A stretch of 64,000 nucleotides of DNA from Aliiruegeria haliotis. GTDB taxonomy: Bacteria; Pseudomonadota; Alphaproteobacteria; Rhodobacterales; Rhodobacteraceae. Made by a program: the position numbers and the translations under genes. The notes under the pieces were generated by a model. The model was given only the letters and a program-made list of their open reading frames with translations. It did no database searches and was not told where the DNA came from. Location of the stretch: positions 1,116,001 to 1,180,000 of the forward strand of contig NZ_PVTD01000001.1 of the NCBI RefSeq assembly GCF_003003255.1, written 5' to 3'. Of the stretch, positions 34,486 to 43,214 are shown one piece after another (position 1 is the stretch's first letter; each line of letters opens with the position of its first letter).

Positions 34486-35835
34486 ATGACCGAGATCGGA
34501 TCGCAGGCCGAATTGTCGCCGGAGGACCGGAAGGCGGCGCTTGAGAGCATCCTCGCATCGCCGGTGTTCGAAGGTGCCGGGCGCCTGCGTGACTTTCTGG
34601 TCTACATCGTGGACGAGGAGGCGGCGGGCAGAGGCGACGCCATTCGTGGCAAGACTATCGCTCAGGATGTCTATGGCCGCACCTCGGAGGATGGCCCGGA
34701 CCCCGAGAACATCGTTCGTGTGGATGCGAGGCGCCTGCGGCAAATGCTGGAGCATTTCTATGCGACCGACGGCGCGGACGCGCCTGTGAAGCTGCATCTC
34801 GATACCGGCACTTACTGCCCGCGTTTTGAGGCTCTTCCGGAACCCGCAGCCAGACGGTGGAGTGGTCTGCGGACACGGTTTCCAGCCTATGTTGGCCTCT
34901 TCGTGCTGGGCACCTTGGTCGGTATTGGCATCAAATCGATCCTTCTGCCGGAACAGCCGGTCGAGCATGTGGCCAACTCGGAAGCATCGCTCGACCTCTC
35001 AACACAAGTTGCTGCCGACCGGAAGGTGGCCGAACGCACCGCGCTCATGGACAAATCACCCGCCTCACTTGAGGCAATCCACCTCGCCGAACAAGGCCGG
35101 CGGATGTTTTTCCCAATCTTCGATGCGCCGCGTCAGGAGTTGCTCTCCTTGGTGTTTGAACGGGTGATCGAACTCGATCCCGACTATTTCGGTGGCTATG
35201 CAGGGCTTGCGCATGCCCTCGCAACCCGCGCAATCCTATCCTCCGACGTGGACAACCGTGAAGCCCTCGTCGCTCAGGCAACGGCCTCAGCCCGCAAGGC
35301 CGTGCGCCTTGCCCCCACGCAAGCCTGGACGCAGTCCTCGCTCGCGTGGGTCACTTTCGCAGCGAAAGACTATGACGAGGCGATGCGTCTTGCGGAACTT
35401 TCGGCAAGGCTCGATCCCGACAATGGACAGATCCTCGACATCCTGGGATCGGTTGCGCTGTTTGCCGGCAATTTCGAACGGGCCGTGGAAGCAGCAAATG
35501 GCGGCGAGGCGCGAGTTGGAGCCAATCAGCGCTTCGTCAATCGAAATATCTTCTCGGCAGCAAGCTTTCACCTGGGAAACTATCGCGATGCTTCCGAAGG
35601 TTTTGCGGCGGCAGCGGCCTCCGGAGACCCGCTCAGCGCGCCCTCCCTCGCCTATCAAGCGGCGGCATTCGCAGCACTCGGGCGCGAACAGGACGCGAAG
35701 CGAAAACTGACGGAGTTGGAACGCGCGTGGCCAGATGCGCCGCTTGGTGCGATGTTGTACGGGATCCACCGCGACAAGGCAGATGCCGACGCCGTGTTGG
35801 ACAGGTTGCGCGATTTGGGATGGACCGATGGGTAG
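34486..35835 (+). CDS. TPR regulator with N-terminal putative DNA-binding domain and one TM helix (paralogue 2)
   Basis: 449 residues. The first 110 residues are homologous to the regulator at 26191: GRLRDFLVYIVDEEAAGRGD, KTIAQDVYGRTSEDGPDPEN and IVRVDARRLRQMLEHFYATD. They are followed by a single membrane helix (AYVGLFVLGTLVGIGIKSIL) at about residue 135, then TPR-type repeats (VIELDPDYFGGYAGLAHALA, AVRLAPTQAWTQSSLAWVTF). This gives a ToxR/CadC-like plan: cytosolic DNA-binding part, one helix, periplasmic sensor. Divergent from the GntH-type operon. Confidence 0.75.
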   Translation: MTEIGSQAELSPEDRKAALESILASPVFEGAGRLRDFLVYIVDEEAAGRGDAIRGKTIAQDVYGRTSEDGPDPENIVRVDARRLRQMLEHFYATDGADAPVKLHLDTGTYCPRFEALPEPAARRWSGLRTRFPAYVGLFVLGTLVGIGIKSILLPEQPVEHVANSEASLDLSTQVAADRKVAERTALMDKSPASLEAIHLAEQGRRMFFPIFDAPRQELLSLVFERVIELDPDYFGGYAGLAHALATRAILSSDVDNREALVAQATASARKAVRLAPTQAWTQSSLAWVTFAAKDYDEAMRLAELSARLDPDNGQILDILGSVALFAGNFERAVEAANGGEARVGANQRFVNRNIFSAASFHLGNYRDASEGFAAAAASGDPLSAPSLAYQAAAFAALGREQDAKRKLTELERAWPDAPLGAMLYGIHRDKADADAVLDRLRDLGWTDG

Positions 35836-36604
35836 CGCGCAAACAATCCGTTGCTTCAGACGCCGTTTATTGCCGGAAGATTCGTTCTTTTCGTGCTACC
35901 AGGCCACCGCAAACGATCTTTTGCCGGTCAGGTTTGACACTTCACCCCATGCATTTGCCCATTTTCCATTCGTGGCAAAACCGCTTTGCGTCAAGAGCAG
36001 TCCATCGCGCTAGTAGAATTCACGGCAGCTTGGTCCGCTAGTGAGACGTTTGTCGCGCCCGCTGCGAATGGGCGGTCTGGGCTCGAGCCATTTTGACCAA
36101 GTTCAACGACCGCTTACGGGAATCTGTGCTGCAGCGCCACGACCAACTTGAGGACTTGGCGATCTGGTGGGCGCAAGTTTCGCTGCACGAGCAAAAGGCA
36201 GAAAGTCGCCAACTCGGCCGATCGCTCGACATCGGCCACTGACCGCAATGCGCAGGGAACAGACGTCTCGCCGCTTTCTGGCAGCGGCCGCTTCGTCCCG
36301 CAACTGAGACACCCGACGCCGGTGCCGCGGACGACCGGTTTGGATTTGGGGCAATTCGCCCCGGTCAACGACCGGTTTGCGGGAAGAACTGTCATTCAGG
36401 CCGAACGCAGCGATTGACTGGAAAGTGCCCTCAGCGGACTCCGGCTTTCGGTCCAGTTCGCGCATGCAGCATCTTGCGGCGGCTCCTGGCGAACTGCGGC
36501 GCAGTGCCGGGACCGGACGTTCACGCCGTCCGCAGCGAAGATTGCAGGCAATACGACCGAGTTGCGGGGCGAAACGGACATTGCCAGTTTCGGCCTCCTC
36601 CACC
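35836..36604. other. Intergenic region, about 770 bp, decayed repeats
   Basis: No credible gene. Short strings such as CGCTTTCTGGCAGCGG and CCGCAACTGAG recall the degenerate repeats near 18700 and 39600. Convergent genes flank it. Confidence 0.5.
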
Positions 36605-37537
36605 TCACTTCGGATTCGCAGCAATACGCCGTTGCGGCCAAAGAACCTCGAAGAACACCGATCCCGACACGACGACGATCGCAGCAAGCTGCAACCACGT
36701 CGGACTGTCCCCCAGGAAGACGATCGCCAGGCCGGCGGCAATCACCGGCTTAAGGAAAAACAGATAGGAGGCGCGCGTCATATCGGAAGCCGAGGCCAGC
36801 CCTCCAAGCCACAGCAATTGGGTAATCGTCGTATTCCATAACCCCAGGATAACTAGAGACCAGATTGCGACAGATGGCTTCTCCGCAAGCGAAATCGGGT
36901 TCACCCATTTCCCCCAGAAGATGCCAACGCCGACCCACAGCCCAATGGCGCCAATGGAAATCGCGAGGGTTGTAATCCGCATTCCACCGTGCCGGACCAT
37001 GAGGGGTTTGGCGAGAACCGAATAGCCCGCAACGAGCGCCGCACAGAGTATCGCCATCAGAACGCCCCAGAGCGACGCGCCGCCAGCGGACAGAACGTCC
37101 AGATACCCGTCCGTGAGCAATGCCGCGATGCCCACCACAGCCAGAACGCCTGTGATGATCTTGGCCGTGGAAATCGGCGTACGGTTAACCGCCAGATTGA
37201 TCAGTCCGACGAAGATCGGGATGGTCGTAACCAGTGTGGCCACCTGAATCACGCTCGCGAAATCCAGCGACCAGTGAAAGAGCAGATAGGCAAGTGAGAC
37301 CCCAAGCAGAGACAGCGGTATCAGCATCCGCCACTCCTCCCGAAGCGGTGTCGCAAGGTCGCGCGTGTCTTTGCGAGAGAGTGACCAAACGAGCAGCCCC
37401 GCGGCGCCTATGAGGTATCGCCAGACTGAAACTTCCGGACCGGCCACACCGGTTAGTTTCGCGAAGAATTCCGAGCTCGCATGCCCGCAAACCCCGACAA
37501 ATACAGCAAGATAGGCCCAGCGGGCGGGGATATTCAT
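36605..37537 (-). CDS. DMT-superfamily (EamA) transporter
   Basis: 310 residues with ten hydrophobic helices in two EamA repeats. Recognisable parts are SEFFAKLTGVAGPEVSVWRY in repeat 1 and TRASYLFFLKPVIAAGLAIV, then LGDSPTWLQLAAIVVVSGSV in repeat 2. Such inner-membrane carriers export amino acids or other metabolites; substrate unknown. The ATG overlaps the stop of the upstream alpha/beta hydrolase gene by four bases, so the two are cotranscribed. Confidence 0.88.
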   Translation of the reverse strand: MNIPARWAYLAVFVGVCGHASSEFFAKLTGVAGPEVSVWRYLIGAAGLLVWSLSRKDTRDLATPLREEWRMLIPLSLLGVSLAYLLFHWSLDFASVIQVATLVTTIPIFVGLINLAVNRTPISTAKIITGVLAVVGIAALLTDGYLDVLSAGGASLWGVLMAILCAALVAGYSVLAKPLMVRHGGMRITTLAISIGAIGLWVGVGIFWGKWVNPISLAEKPSVAIWSLVILGLWNTTITQLLWLGGLASASDMTRASYLFFLKPVIAAGLAIVFLGDSPTWLQLAAIVVVSGSVFFEVLWPQRRIAANPK

Positions 37538-38349
37538 GGCTGCTCGATCTCCGCTGCAAACTTCGCGAGGCTTTCGGCAAGCTGCTCCGGTCGTTCAAGC
37601 GGCAACAGGTGACCGGCGTTGTCCCAGTCTTCGCGACGGGCGTCCGGCAGCAGAGAGAACAGACGATCGATAACCTCGGGGTCTCGGAACACTCTGTCAT
37701 GCAATCCGGTAATCGAAAGCACGGGGAGGTTCAGAGAAGACCAGTCGAAATCCCAGCGCGTGTCGACCGAATTTCGCATCAGATTCGCGTGGCCATGATC
37801 CCGATCCAACGGCGTGTAAGGTCCGCTCAGGTAGTTTTGCCGTATGCCAGAGGCAAAGTCCGGGTTGGTCAGAAGCGGCATCATCAGCCCCATGAACAAG
37901 CCGGCGCCACCGGTCGCCACGTAGTGCGGAAGCGCGTCGTTGATCCATGCAATGCGCGGGTTGATTTCCCGCAGAGTGTTGAGAAGGACAATGCCACTGG
38001 CAGCGGCACCTTTGGCGTATGCTTGCGATGCGTAGAGCCCGCCGATGGACAATCCTGTCAGGATCGGAGTGCGGGGGCTGATCTCGCGGAGAAGGCGGAC
38101 CAGGTCGTCGACGATCAGAGAATTCGTCAGTTCCGTTCCCTGAGCGAAGGGGGACTTGTCCTGCCCCCGATAGTTGTAGCTGAGCGTCCCGAAGCCGCGC
38201 TTGCGCAAGCTTGGCGCGACCGCTGCTTCCCAATGGTCCGTCGAGCCCGTCAGGGCATTCACAAACACGAAAGTCGGTGCGCCTTCGCGTGTTGGCAGCG
38301 TGTGAAGGAAGAAGATCGAGTTACTGGAATCGATATGTAGATCGGACAT
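37534..38349 (-). CDS. Alpha/beta-fold hydrolase
   Basis: 271 residues without signal peptide. The nucleophile elbow is TGLSIGGLYAS (Ser), the oxyanion region FVNALTGSTDHW, and a late Asp/His pair lies in ITGLHDRVFRD and DNAGHLLPLERPE. It is thus a complete Ser-Asp-His hydrolase of the general MhpC/BioH type; substrate unknown. First gene of a two-gene operon with the EamA transporter, which may export its product or a related compound. Confidence 0.86.
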   Translation of the reverse strand: MSDLHIDSSNSIFFLHTLPTREGAPTFVFVNALTGSTDHWEAAVAPSLRKRGFGTLSYNYRGQDKSPFAQGTELTNSLIVDDLVRLLREISPRTPILTGLSIGGLYASQAYAKGAAASGIVLLNTLREINPRIAWINDALPHYVATGGAGLFMGLMMPLLTNPDFASGIRQNYLSGPYTPLDRDHGHANLMRNSVDTRWDFDWSSLNLPVLSITGLHDRVFRDPEVIDRLFSLLPDARREDWDNAGHLLPLERPEQLAESLAKFAAEIEQP

Positions 38350-38701
38350 AAATCGCCCCCCAACGTCAGACAGACACCTTACAGCAAAACGCGGTTTCGG
38401 CCTAATTGCCCGCGTGCAAGGGACGCATAGCTCTCGAGCGACGTACCCCCCAAAAGGTCCGGAGTGGGCTTGAAGCCGCCTTGCGGAATCGCAGAGCTAC
38501 CGGCTTGGACTGCGCTCCGAGAGCAGACTTTGGCGCAGTCCAGGCTATTCTAGGTCTTCAATCAGTTAGCCCGACCAACGGATCGTCTACGGTTGAAAGC
38601 GATGGCTCGTCGAACAGGCCCAAAGCGACGGCACCGAGCCCGGAACAAGCCCTTCAAAAAAGGTGTTCGGCCTTGGTTGCGGGCATGATAGTCACAACAA
38701 G
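38350..38701. other. Divergent intergenic region with interspersed repeat copy C
   Basis: Holds the promoters of two divergent alpha/beta hydrolase genes and a copy of the intergenic repeat at 38511-38641. Nothing coding was seen. Confidence 0.5.
38511..38641 (+). repeat. Interspersed intergenic repeat, copy C
   Basis: Best matched to copy B: TGCGCTCCGAGAGCAGAC, CTTCAATCAGTTAGCCCGA, GGTTGAAAGCGATGG, GTCGAACAGGCC and GACGGCACCGAGCCC in order. Confidence 0.62.
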
Positions 38702-39514
38702 ATGTCACACGACAAAACTTGCAGTCTCCCCTCTGGCGGGGCGCGTTTGTTCGTACGCCAGAGCGGCGCGGGTCATGCTCTGCTGTGCCTGCACGCAGGT
38801 GTCGCGGACCAGAGGATGTACACGGCGCAGCACGCCGAGCTTTCAGACATGGCTAGGGTCATTTCCTATGACCGAAGGGGGTTTGGGCTGACAACCACGC
38901 CGGACGAGCCGTTTGCCCAAATTGATGACCTAGAGAAGGTGGTTGAGGCCTGCAGAATTGATGCGGCCGTGCTGATTGGTTGTTCCCAGGGTGGACGCAT
39001 TGCAATCGACTTCGCGCTCAGACACCCAGACTTCGTTACAGGGCTATTCCTCGTAGCGCCGGTGGTAAGCGGAATGCCCCAGCCGGACCTGCCGCCCGAC
39101 CTGAAAAAGCTAGATGATGCCATAGACCTGGCCTACGAAGTCGAGGACTTGGAACGGATCAACGAACTGGAAGTGAAGGCTTGGCTTGATGGCCCGAGGT
39201 CAGAAACCGGTCGCACCGGGAGGGCGGCCCGTGAGTTGTTCACCGAGATGAATGGCAAGGCGCTTGAACACTCGGAACTGACCTTGGAACGGAAGCCGGA
39301 TAGCGCCTGGGATCGGGTACAGGAGATTACGGCGCCAGTCCGGCTGTACTGTGGCGACCTTGACTTCCCTTACATGCAGGACCTGGCTAGAGGCCTGGCC
39401 GACCGCCTCCCCAATTCCGATTTCCGTTCCCTTTCCGGCATGGCCCATTTGCCGTTTCTGGAGAGTCCGGAAACGATGAATGCCGAGCTCAGGGACTTTC
39501 TGAGTTCACTGTAG
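38702..39514 (+). CDS. Alpha/beta-fold hydrolase
   Basis: 270 residues from the ATG at 38702 (MSHDKTCSLPSGGARLFVRQ). The nucleophile elbow is IGCSQGGRIAID (Ser), the oxyanion loop LHAGVADQRM and the catalytic acid/base pair is in YCGDLDFPYM and SGMAHLPFLESPE. It resembles small esterases and lactonases of the AB_hydrolase_1 family. It lies divergent from the other hydrolase operon with a repeat element between them. Substrate unknown. Confidence 0.85.
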   Translation: MSHDKTCSLPSGGARLFVRQSGAGHALLCLHAGVADQRMYTAQHAELSDMARVISYDRRGFGLTTTPDEPFAQIDDLEKVVEACRIDAAVLIGCSQGGRIAIDFALRHPDFVTGLFLVAPVVSGMPQPDLPPDLKKLDDAIDLAYEVEDLERINELEVKAWLDGPRSETGRTGRAARELFTEMNGKALEHSELTLERKPDSAWDRVQEITAPVRLYCGDLDFPYMQDLARGLADRLPNSDFRSLSGMAHLPFLESPETMNAELRDFLSSL

Positions 39515-40007
39515 ATCAGAGTGCCGGATACGCCGCTTCCCGAGGGCGTGCTTTGTCCGCAACTCGGTCATAGACCGCCCGATCCTCGCTGCGCCTAAGA
39601 CGAACGGCCGCTTTCTTGGCTGCAGCGCAGCTTGGCTCGCGGATCGGAGCGGGCGATCAGTTCGCTGCTGGAGCGAAGGAAGCGATTTCTATCAATCCGC
39701 CTTGGGGTCAACTCGGCCATCTGAGTCCAATTGTCGGATGACCGCAGTGTCGGCATACTACCAGTTCGAACAGTGCGCAGAAGCGGTAAATAAGGGCTCG
39801 GTGCCGTCGTTGCGTCCTCGATCGTCGGGCAACCGCTTTCGACTGTCGAATGGCGGGGCGTCGGGCCACACTACTGAAAAGGATCGAGGAGCCGTATTCC
39901 GGTAACGGCTGCTTCCGGAACCCCCTTCAAACTCTTCCCGCTGCACTGCGTCAGGCCGCTCTGAGCCCAATGTGCCGGGTGTTGCGCCACGATCTAGGGT
40001 CCGCTTC
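39515..40007. other. Intergenic region with inverted repeat-family copy D
   Basis: About 490 bp with no credible gene; positions 39794-39880 carry an inverted, shortened copy of the intergenic repeat. Confidence 0.5.
39794..39880 (-). repeat. Interspersed intergenic repeat, copy D (inverted)
   Basis: On the plus strand it begins GGGCTCGGTGCCGTCG, matching the reverse complement of the GACGGCACCGAGCCC end of copies A-C. It continues with CCGCTTTCGACTGTCGAA, the complement of the TTGAAAGCG block. Confidence 0.55.
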
Positions 40008-40583
40008 CTATCTATTTCGATCGAAGGCACGCAAACGGCTCATTGTGACCGGCGTGACTCCCAAAAAGGAAGCAATCAACGAATGAGTGAAGATGTCTTC
40101 ATATCCGGGGAATGATTGGCGAAACCAACTGAGCCGCTCAGCACCTCCAAGCGCCGCGAGGCACCATTCGCGTTCAGCCTTCTTGCTCAATGCGTCTTGA
40201 AGAACTGCATTGGCCCAATTTCGGATGGACTCGGATGAGAGCATCAGGCCTGAAAGCAGCTCACTGTCAATCCAAGCAAGCGTAGCATCAGTCGTTGCCG
40301 CAATGGACACGAGAGACACACCATCCCGCGTTCGCGCGATATTTGGCGTGACAACACAGGGGCCCATGAAAAAGCCAACGCAGACTTCCCTGCCTTCCTG
40401 GTCACAAATGCTGCTGGCCAGGCATCCTTCCAAGAGAATGAACTCGTCTGTTTCGGGTTGCTCTTGTCGGGAGAGGTACGCCCCTTTGTGCAACCTCTTT
40501 GATCTCCAGCGAGACGCGAATTCGTCTGCGAAGGCCATATCTGACAAGTCAGGTGACTGCTTGAGAAAGGTCCGTAAATCCAT
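40008..40583 (-). CDS. Crp/Fnr-family transcriptional regulator
   Basis: 191 residues from the ATG at 40581-40583 (MDLRTFLKQSPDLSDMAFAD). The N-terminal cyclic-nucleotide-binding fold is seen in HKGAYLSRQEQPETDEFILL followed by GREVCVGFFMGPCVVTPNIA. A short C-terminal HTH reads THSLIASFLGVTPVTMSRLR. There are no Fnr iron-sulfur cysteines at the N-terminus. Divergent from a small membrane protein gene (78 bp between starts), its likely target. Confidence 0.82.
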   Translation of the reverse strand: MDLRTFLKQSPDLSDMAFADEFASRWRSKRLHKGAYLSRQEQPETDEFILLEGCLASSICDQEGREVCVGFFMGPCVVTPNIARTRDGVSLVSIAATTDATLAWIDSELLSGLMLSSESIRNWANAVLQDALSKKAEREWCLAALGGAERLSWFRQSFPGYEDIFTHSLIASFLGVTPVTMSRLRAFDRNR

Positions 40584-40661
40584 CTTGGCAAGCCTTATCA
40601 AATGATAATGCGGGTGTCTTCGTCTGGGGCCATGAGTGACACAGTTCAAGGAGGTTGCGAA

Positions 40662-41210
40662 ATGACGAACGGAATTCTGTCCCGGCACATCGGAGTTATC
40701 GCGATCGGCTGCGGGGTGATCGGTGCATCAATCTATCTGCTGATGATAAAAGTTACGCTCGCCCACATTGAGGCAGTCTCGGGGTACGTCCCGTTCGATA
40801 TGCGTCCCATAGGCTATAGCCCTGCAGACGCCGCGACGCTTCTTGAGGCGCTTGGTGCCGAGGGGCGTGCGTACTATCTTAGCTACCAGATACTTCTGGA
40901 TACGTTATATCCGGCCGCGCTCGCTTTGACGCTGATCGCCACACTTCTCTGGATCGGGCAACGGATATCAGGCAGCATGCTCGTCCGCTTCGGTATCGCC
41001 CTTTCCGCTAGCAGTGCTCTGTTCGATTACATCGAGAACCTTGGTATCGTTGCCATGATTTGGAGCTGGCCAAGTATTTCAGTTCCTCTGGTCAATGCCG
41101 CCAGCACAGCCACGATCGTCAAATCCGTCATCACAACGTTGGCTGTACTTGTCGTGCTTCTTTCTGGGATTATCCGGACGCGCCAGCCCAAAGCCGACCT
41201 TCGTCTATAG
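40662..41210 (+). CDS. Small polytopic membrane protein
   Basis: 182 residues from the ATG at 40662, with AAGGAGG in front. Four hydrophobic segments are visible: IGVIAIGCGVIGASIYLLMI, LYPAALALTLIATLLWIGQ, LVRFGIALSASSALFDYIEN and SVITTLAVLVVLLSGIIR. The motif DYIEN after helix 3 recalls small DUF-type membrane proteins, but I cannot assign a function. It is probably regulated by the divergent Crp/Fnr gene. Confidence 0.78.
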   Translation: MTNGILSRHIGVIAIGCGVIGASIYLLMIKVTLAHIEAVSGYVPFDMRPIGYSPADAATLLEALGAEGRAYYLSYQILLDTLYPAALALTLIATLLWIGQRISGSMLVRFGIALSASSALFDYIENLGIVAMIWSWPSISVPLVNAASTATIVKSVITTLAVLVVLLSGIIRTRQPKADLRL

Positions 41211-41781
41211 GCGCGCAACGGCGGCTTCGTCCGCATCCTCCCAGTTCGGTACCGGCGCAGCGAATGACAGCAACGGATTCCGCGGTTGATGGCGCCCGCG
41301 AATGACCGGTCCGGGGAAAATCGCTGCGCTGGCAAAGTGGCACCGCCGCAGTCGCGAAAACTCGTCACAGATTTCAGCAATCACACTCGCTGCAGCTGTA
41401 CGAGTCCGGGACGTCCCGCATGAAAGACTTCTGCCGCTTCCGCGGCGAACGGCCGGAATGGGGTCCGGCCCGAATGGCCGAGTTCGATGCCGTCTTTGGG
41501 AAATCCTGCTGCTGTGCCGCGCCGATCATCGCGTCTCGGCCGCCGGTTGGAGGCATATCTCGCGCATCAGTATCGGGAGGCTCCGTTCGCATGCCCGACC
41601 TTGGTTCTAGCCCAGTGAAGGTCGGAGATCCGCCGAATTGGCATGATTCTGAGGTGTTATCGACTGCCCAAACCAAGGGTCTCGCCAAGCAGCATAGGGT
41701 ATCTTTCTTGGTGCTGGTGAAATCTCCGGGAGTTCGTGCTTGACGGCAGAAAATCAGTGAAATATTCACCACCAACACTGC
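41211..41781. other. Intergenic region before tRNA-Gly
   Basis: About 570 bp with no recognisable gene; short frames such as 41420-41743 show no known family. It presumably ends with the tRNA promoter. Confidence 0.45.
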
Positions 41782-41855
41782 GCGGGCGTTGTGTAGTGGT
41801 AAGACCTTAGCCTTCCAAGCTAATGACGCGGGTTCGATTCCCGCCGCCCGCTCCA
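41782..41855 (+). tRNA. tRNA-Gly (anticodon TCC)
   Basis: 74 nt including CCA. Acceptor stem GCGGGCG pairs with CGCCCGC. The anticodon arm is TTAGC-CTTCCAA-GCTAA, giving anticodon TCC. The T arm is CGGGTTCGATTCCCG. Its last 14 bases (CGCCGCCCGCTCCA) recur at 43125-43138, marking it as the integration site of a small island. Confidence 0.95.
41842..41855 (+). repeat. Putative attachment site, left copy (tRNA 3' end)
   Basis: CGCCGCCCGCTCCA, the end of tRNA-Gly, is repeated directly at 43125-43138. A CTTTAACTCATTGAAAA string and two tandem TTCCCGCAACG copies (about 41919-41942) follow; such repeats often flank integrase attachment sites. Confidence 0.65.
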
Positions 41856-42054
41856 GTTTTCTCTTTAACTCATTGAAAATAACCAGTAAATTAATCGACC
41901 TGTCGCAAAATCGACTGTTTCCCGCAACGCTTCCCGCAACGGCCTTTGACTCAATAGAGTGGACGTTTTTTGATCATACCCCGTGGTAGTGAGAACCCTT
42001 GCACGGGGATGCAGGCGCCCAAGGTGAAACGCGCAGAGTTCGTTGAGACTCGGA

Positions 42055-42874
42055 TCAGAAAACGGTTTTCAGGACCTTGGCTGAACCGTCAACGAGTTCC
42101 GAGATCTCGTCTTTGGTGGGCTCCCGTCCCTTGGCGTGGCTACAGATATTTCTGGTGTCAGCGAGGCTCTGAATGAAACGTTCCTGAGCCAGCGTGATGA
42201 CATTGGATTTGCGCAGCAACTGGGCAAGGTCCGAGATGCCCGGGTTCTTCTTCGCGATTTTGAGGCCATGAGTTCCACGAACATGATTCAGGTGTTTTTC
42301 GATTACAACACCGCAGATGGCGCCAGCGGCTCGCAGGTAGCCAGCCTTGGCCAAAGCTCCGGCGGTTTCGATTTCAGTGTCGAACAGGTCGGCTTGCAAA
42401 ACCGCTGAAAGGTCCAGAAGGGTCGACTCAAGCGTATCCTTGGCGGCTTTAACCAAGTTTAGTTGCTGCTTGAATTCTGGAATGGCAGCGGAGCCGTCAG
42501 CAACGACCTTTTTTCATAGCCACTAGTGATTTGAAGGCCCTGTAAATAGTCCCTTATCATGTAGTTCTGAAAGTCAATTTTCTTTCGAACGCGAGGATAC
42601 TCATAGTATGAGATGAAGTCTGACAATCGGTCCGGCAAAACTTGTTTGATGACGGCTTGCGCCTCAGAGTACCATTTCTGATAGTCATCCCTGAAAGATG
42701 GAAAATCTTTCAAAATCTTCTCGGCTTTCTCTTCGTCATTGTCGACTGCCTTATAGATCTGCTCGGAAACCGTATCCGGGTAGCATTCATACTGGATTGA
42801 GTTGAGGAGTTCGTTGCCTTCCACGATCAAACGTTTCAGATCGTCTGAAAACTTCTTGGTTCTTTCGGACATTC
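42055..42874 (-). pseudogene. HEPN/DUF4145-type protein split by a -1 frame change
   Basis: The N-terminal part (MSERTKKFSDDLKRLIVEGN, from about 42874) runs through DSISYYEYPRVRKKIDF-type sequence to SGYEKRSLL and a stop. The C-terminal part continues in the -1 frame at a run of six A residues (42514-42519), giving EKKVVADGSAAIPEFKQQ and then LVKAAKDTLESTLLDLSA. The C-terminal domain ends with SLADTRNICSHAKGREPTKD, whose R-x4-H (RNICSH) is the HEPN ribonuclease-like signature, with the regular GYLRAAGAICGVVIEKHL helix. Either a one-base loss broke the gene or slippage on the A run makes the full product. Such HEPN proteins are often linked to toxin or phage defence systems. Confidence 0.65.
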
Positions 42875-43124
42875 GGTCCTCGCTGCTCAATCTCTTTGAG
42901 ACAGTCCGCTCGCCCCGGCGTCCTGTCAAGAGTTGCGTACCCACCCAAAAGCGCACCAGTGCGAGACGGCACAGCGCCATTTGAAGCCTGTACTCGAAAC
43001 GTGTTGGTTGGGCGAAGCCATTGTCGGGAGAACCGAACAAACACGCAACACACGGCAGAGGTGATTCGATTCAACTAATTGAATTATTTGAGTTTTGTTG
43101 GCTTTACCGGAAGCCCTTGGAGCG

Positions 43125-43138
43125 CGCCGCCCGCTCCA
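43125..43138 (+). repeat. Putative attachment site, right copy
   Basis: CGCCGCCCGCTCCA matches the tRNA-Gly 3' end exactly and is followed by TTCCCTCC, then the convergent end of the DeoR-type regulator gene. Confidence 0.65.
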
Positions 43139-43214
43139 TTCCCTCCTCAATGCAGTTTCACACCCGGCGCATCCGACGTCCGTCGAACCGATGTGACACA
43201 CGGCCCCCCTACCC

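Larger units (their letters stand above)
41856..43138. mobile_element. 1.28-kb integrated island at tRNA-Gly
   Basis: Bounded by the 14-bp direct repeat of the tRNA 3' end. It carries only a minus-strand HEPN-type gene in two frames and no integrase, so it would have needed an integrase in trans or is the residue of a larger element. Its base composition is lower in GC than the neighbours. Confidence 0.6.
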
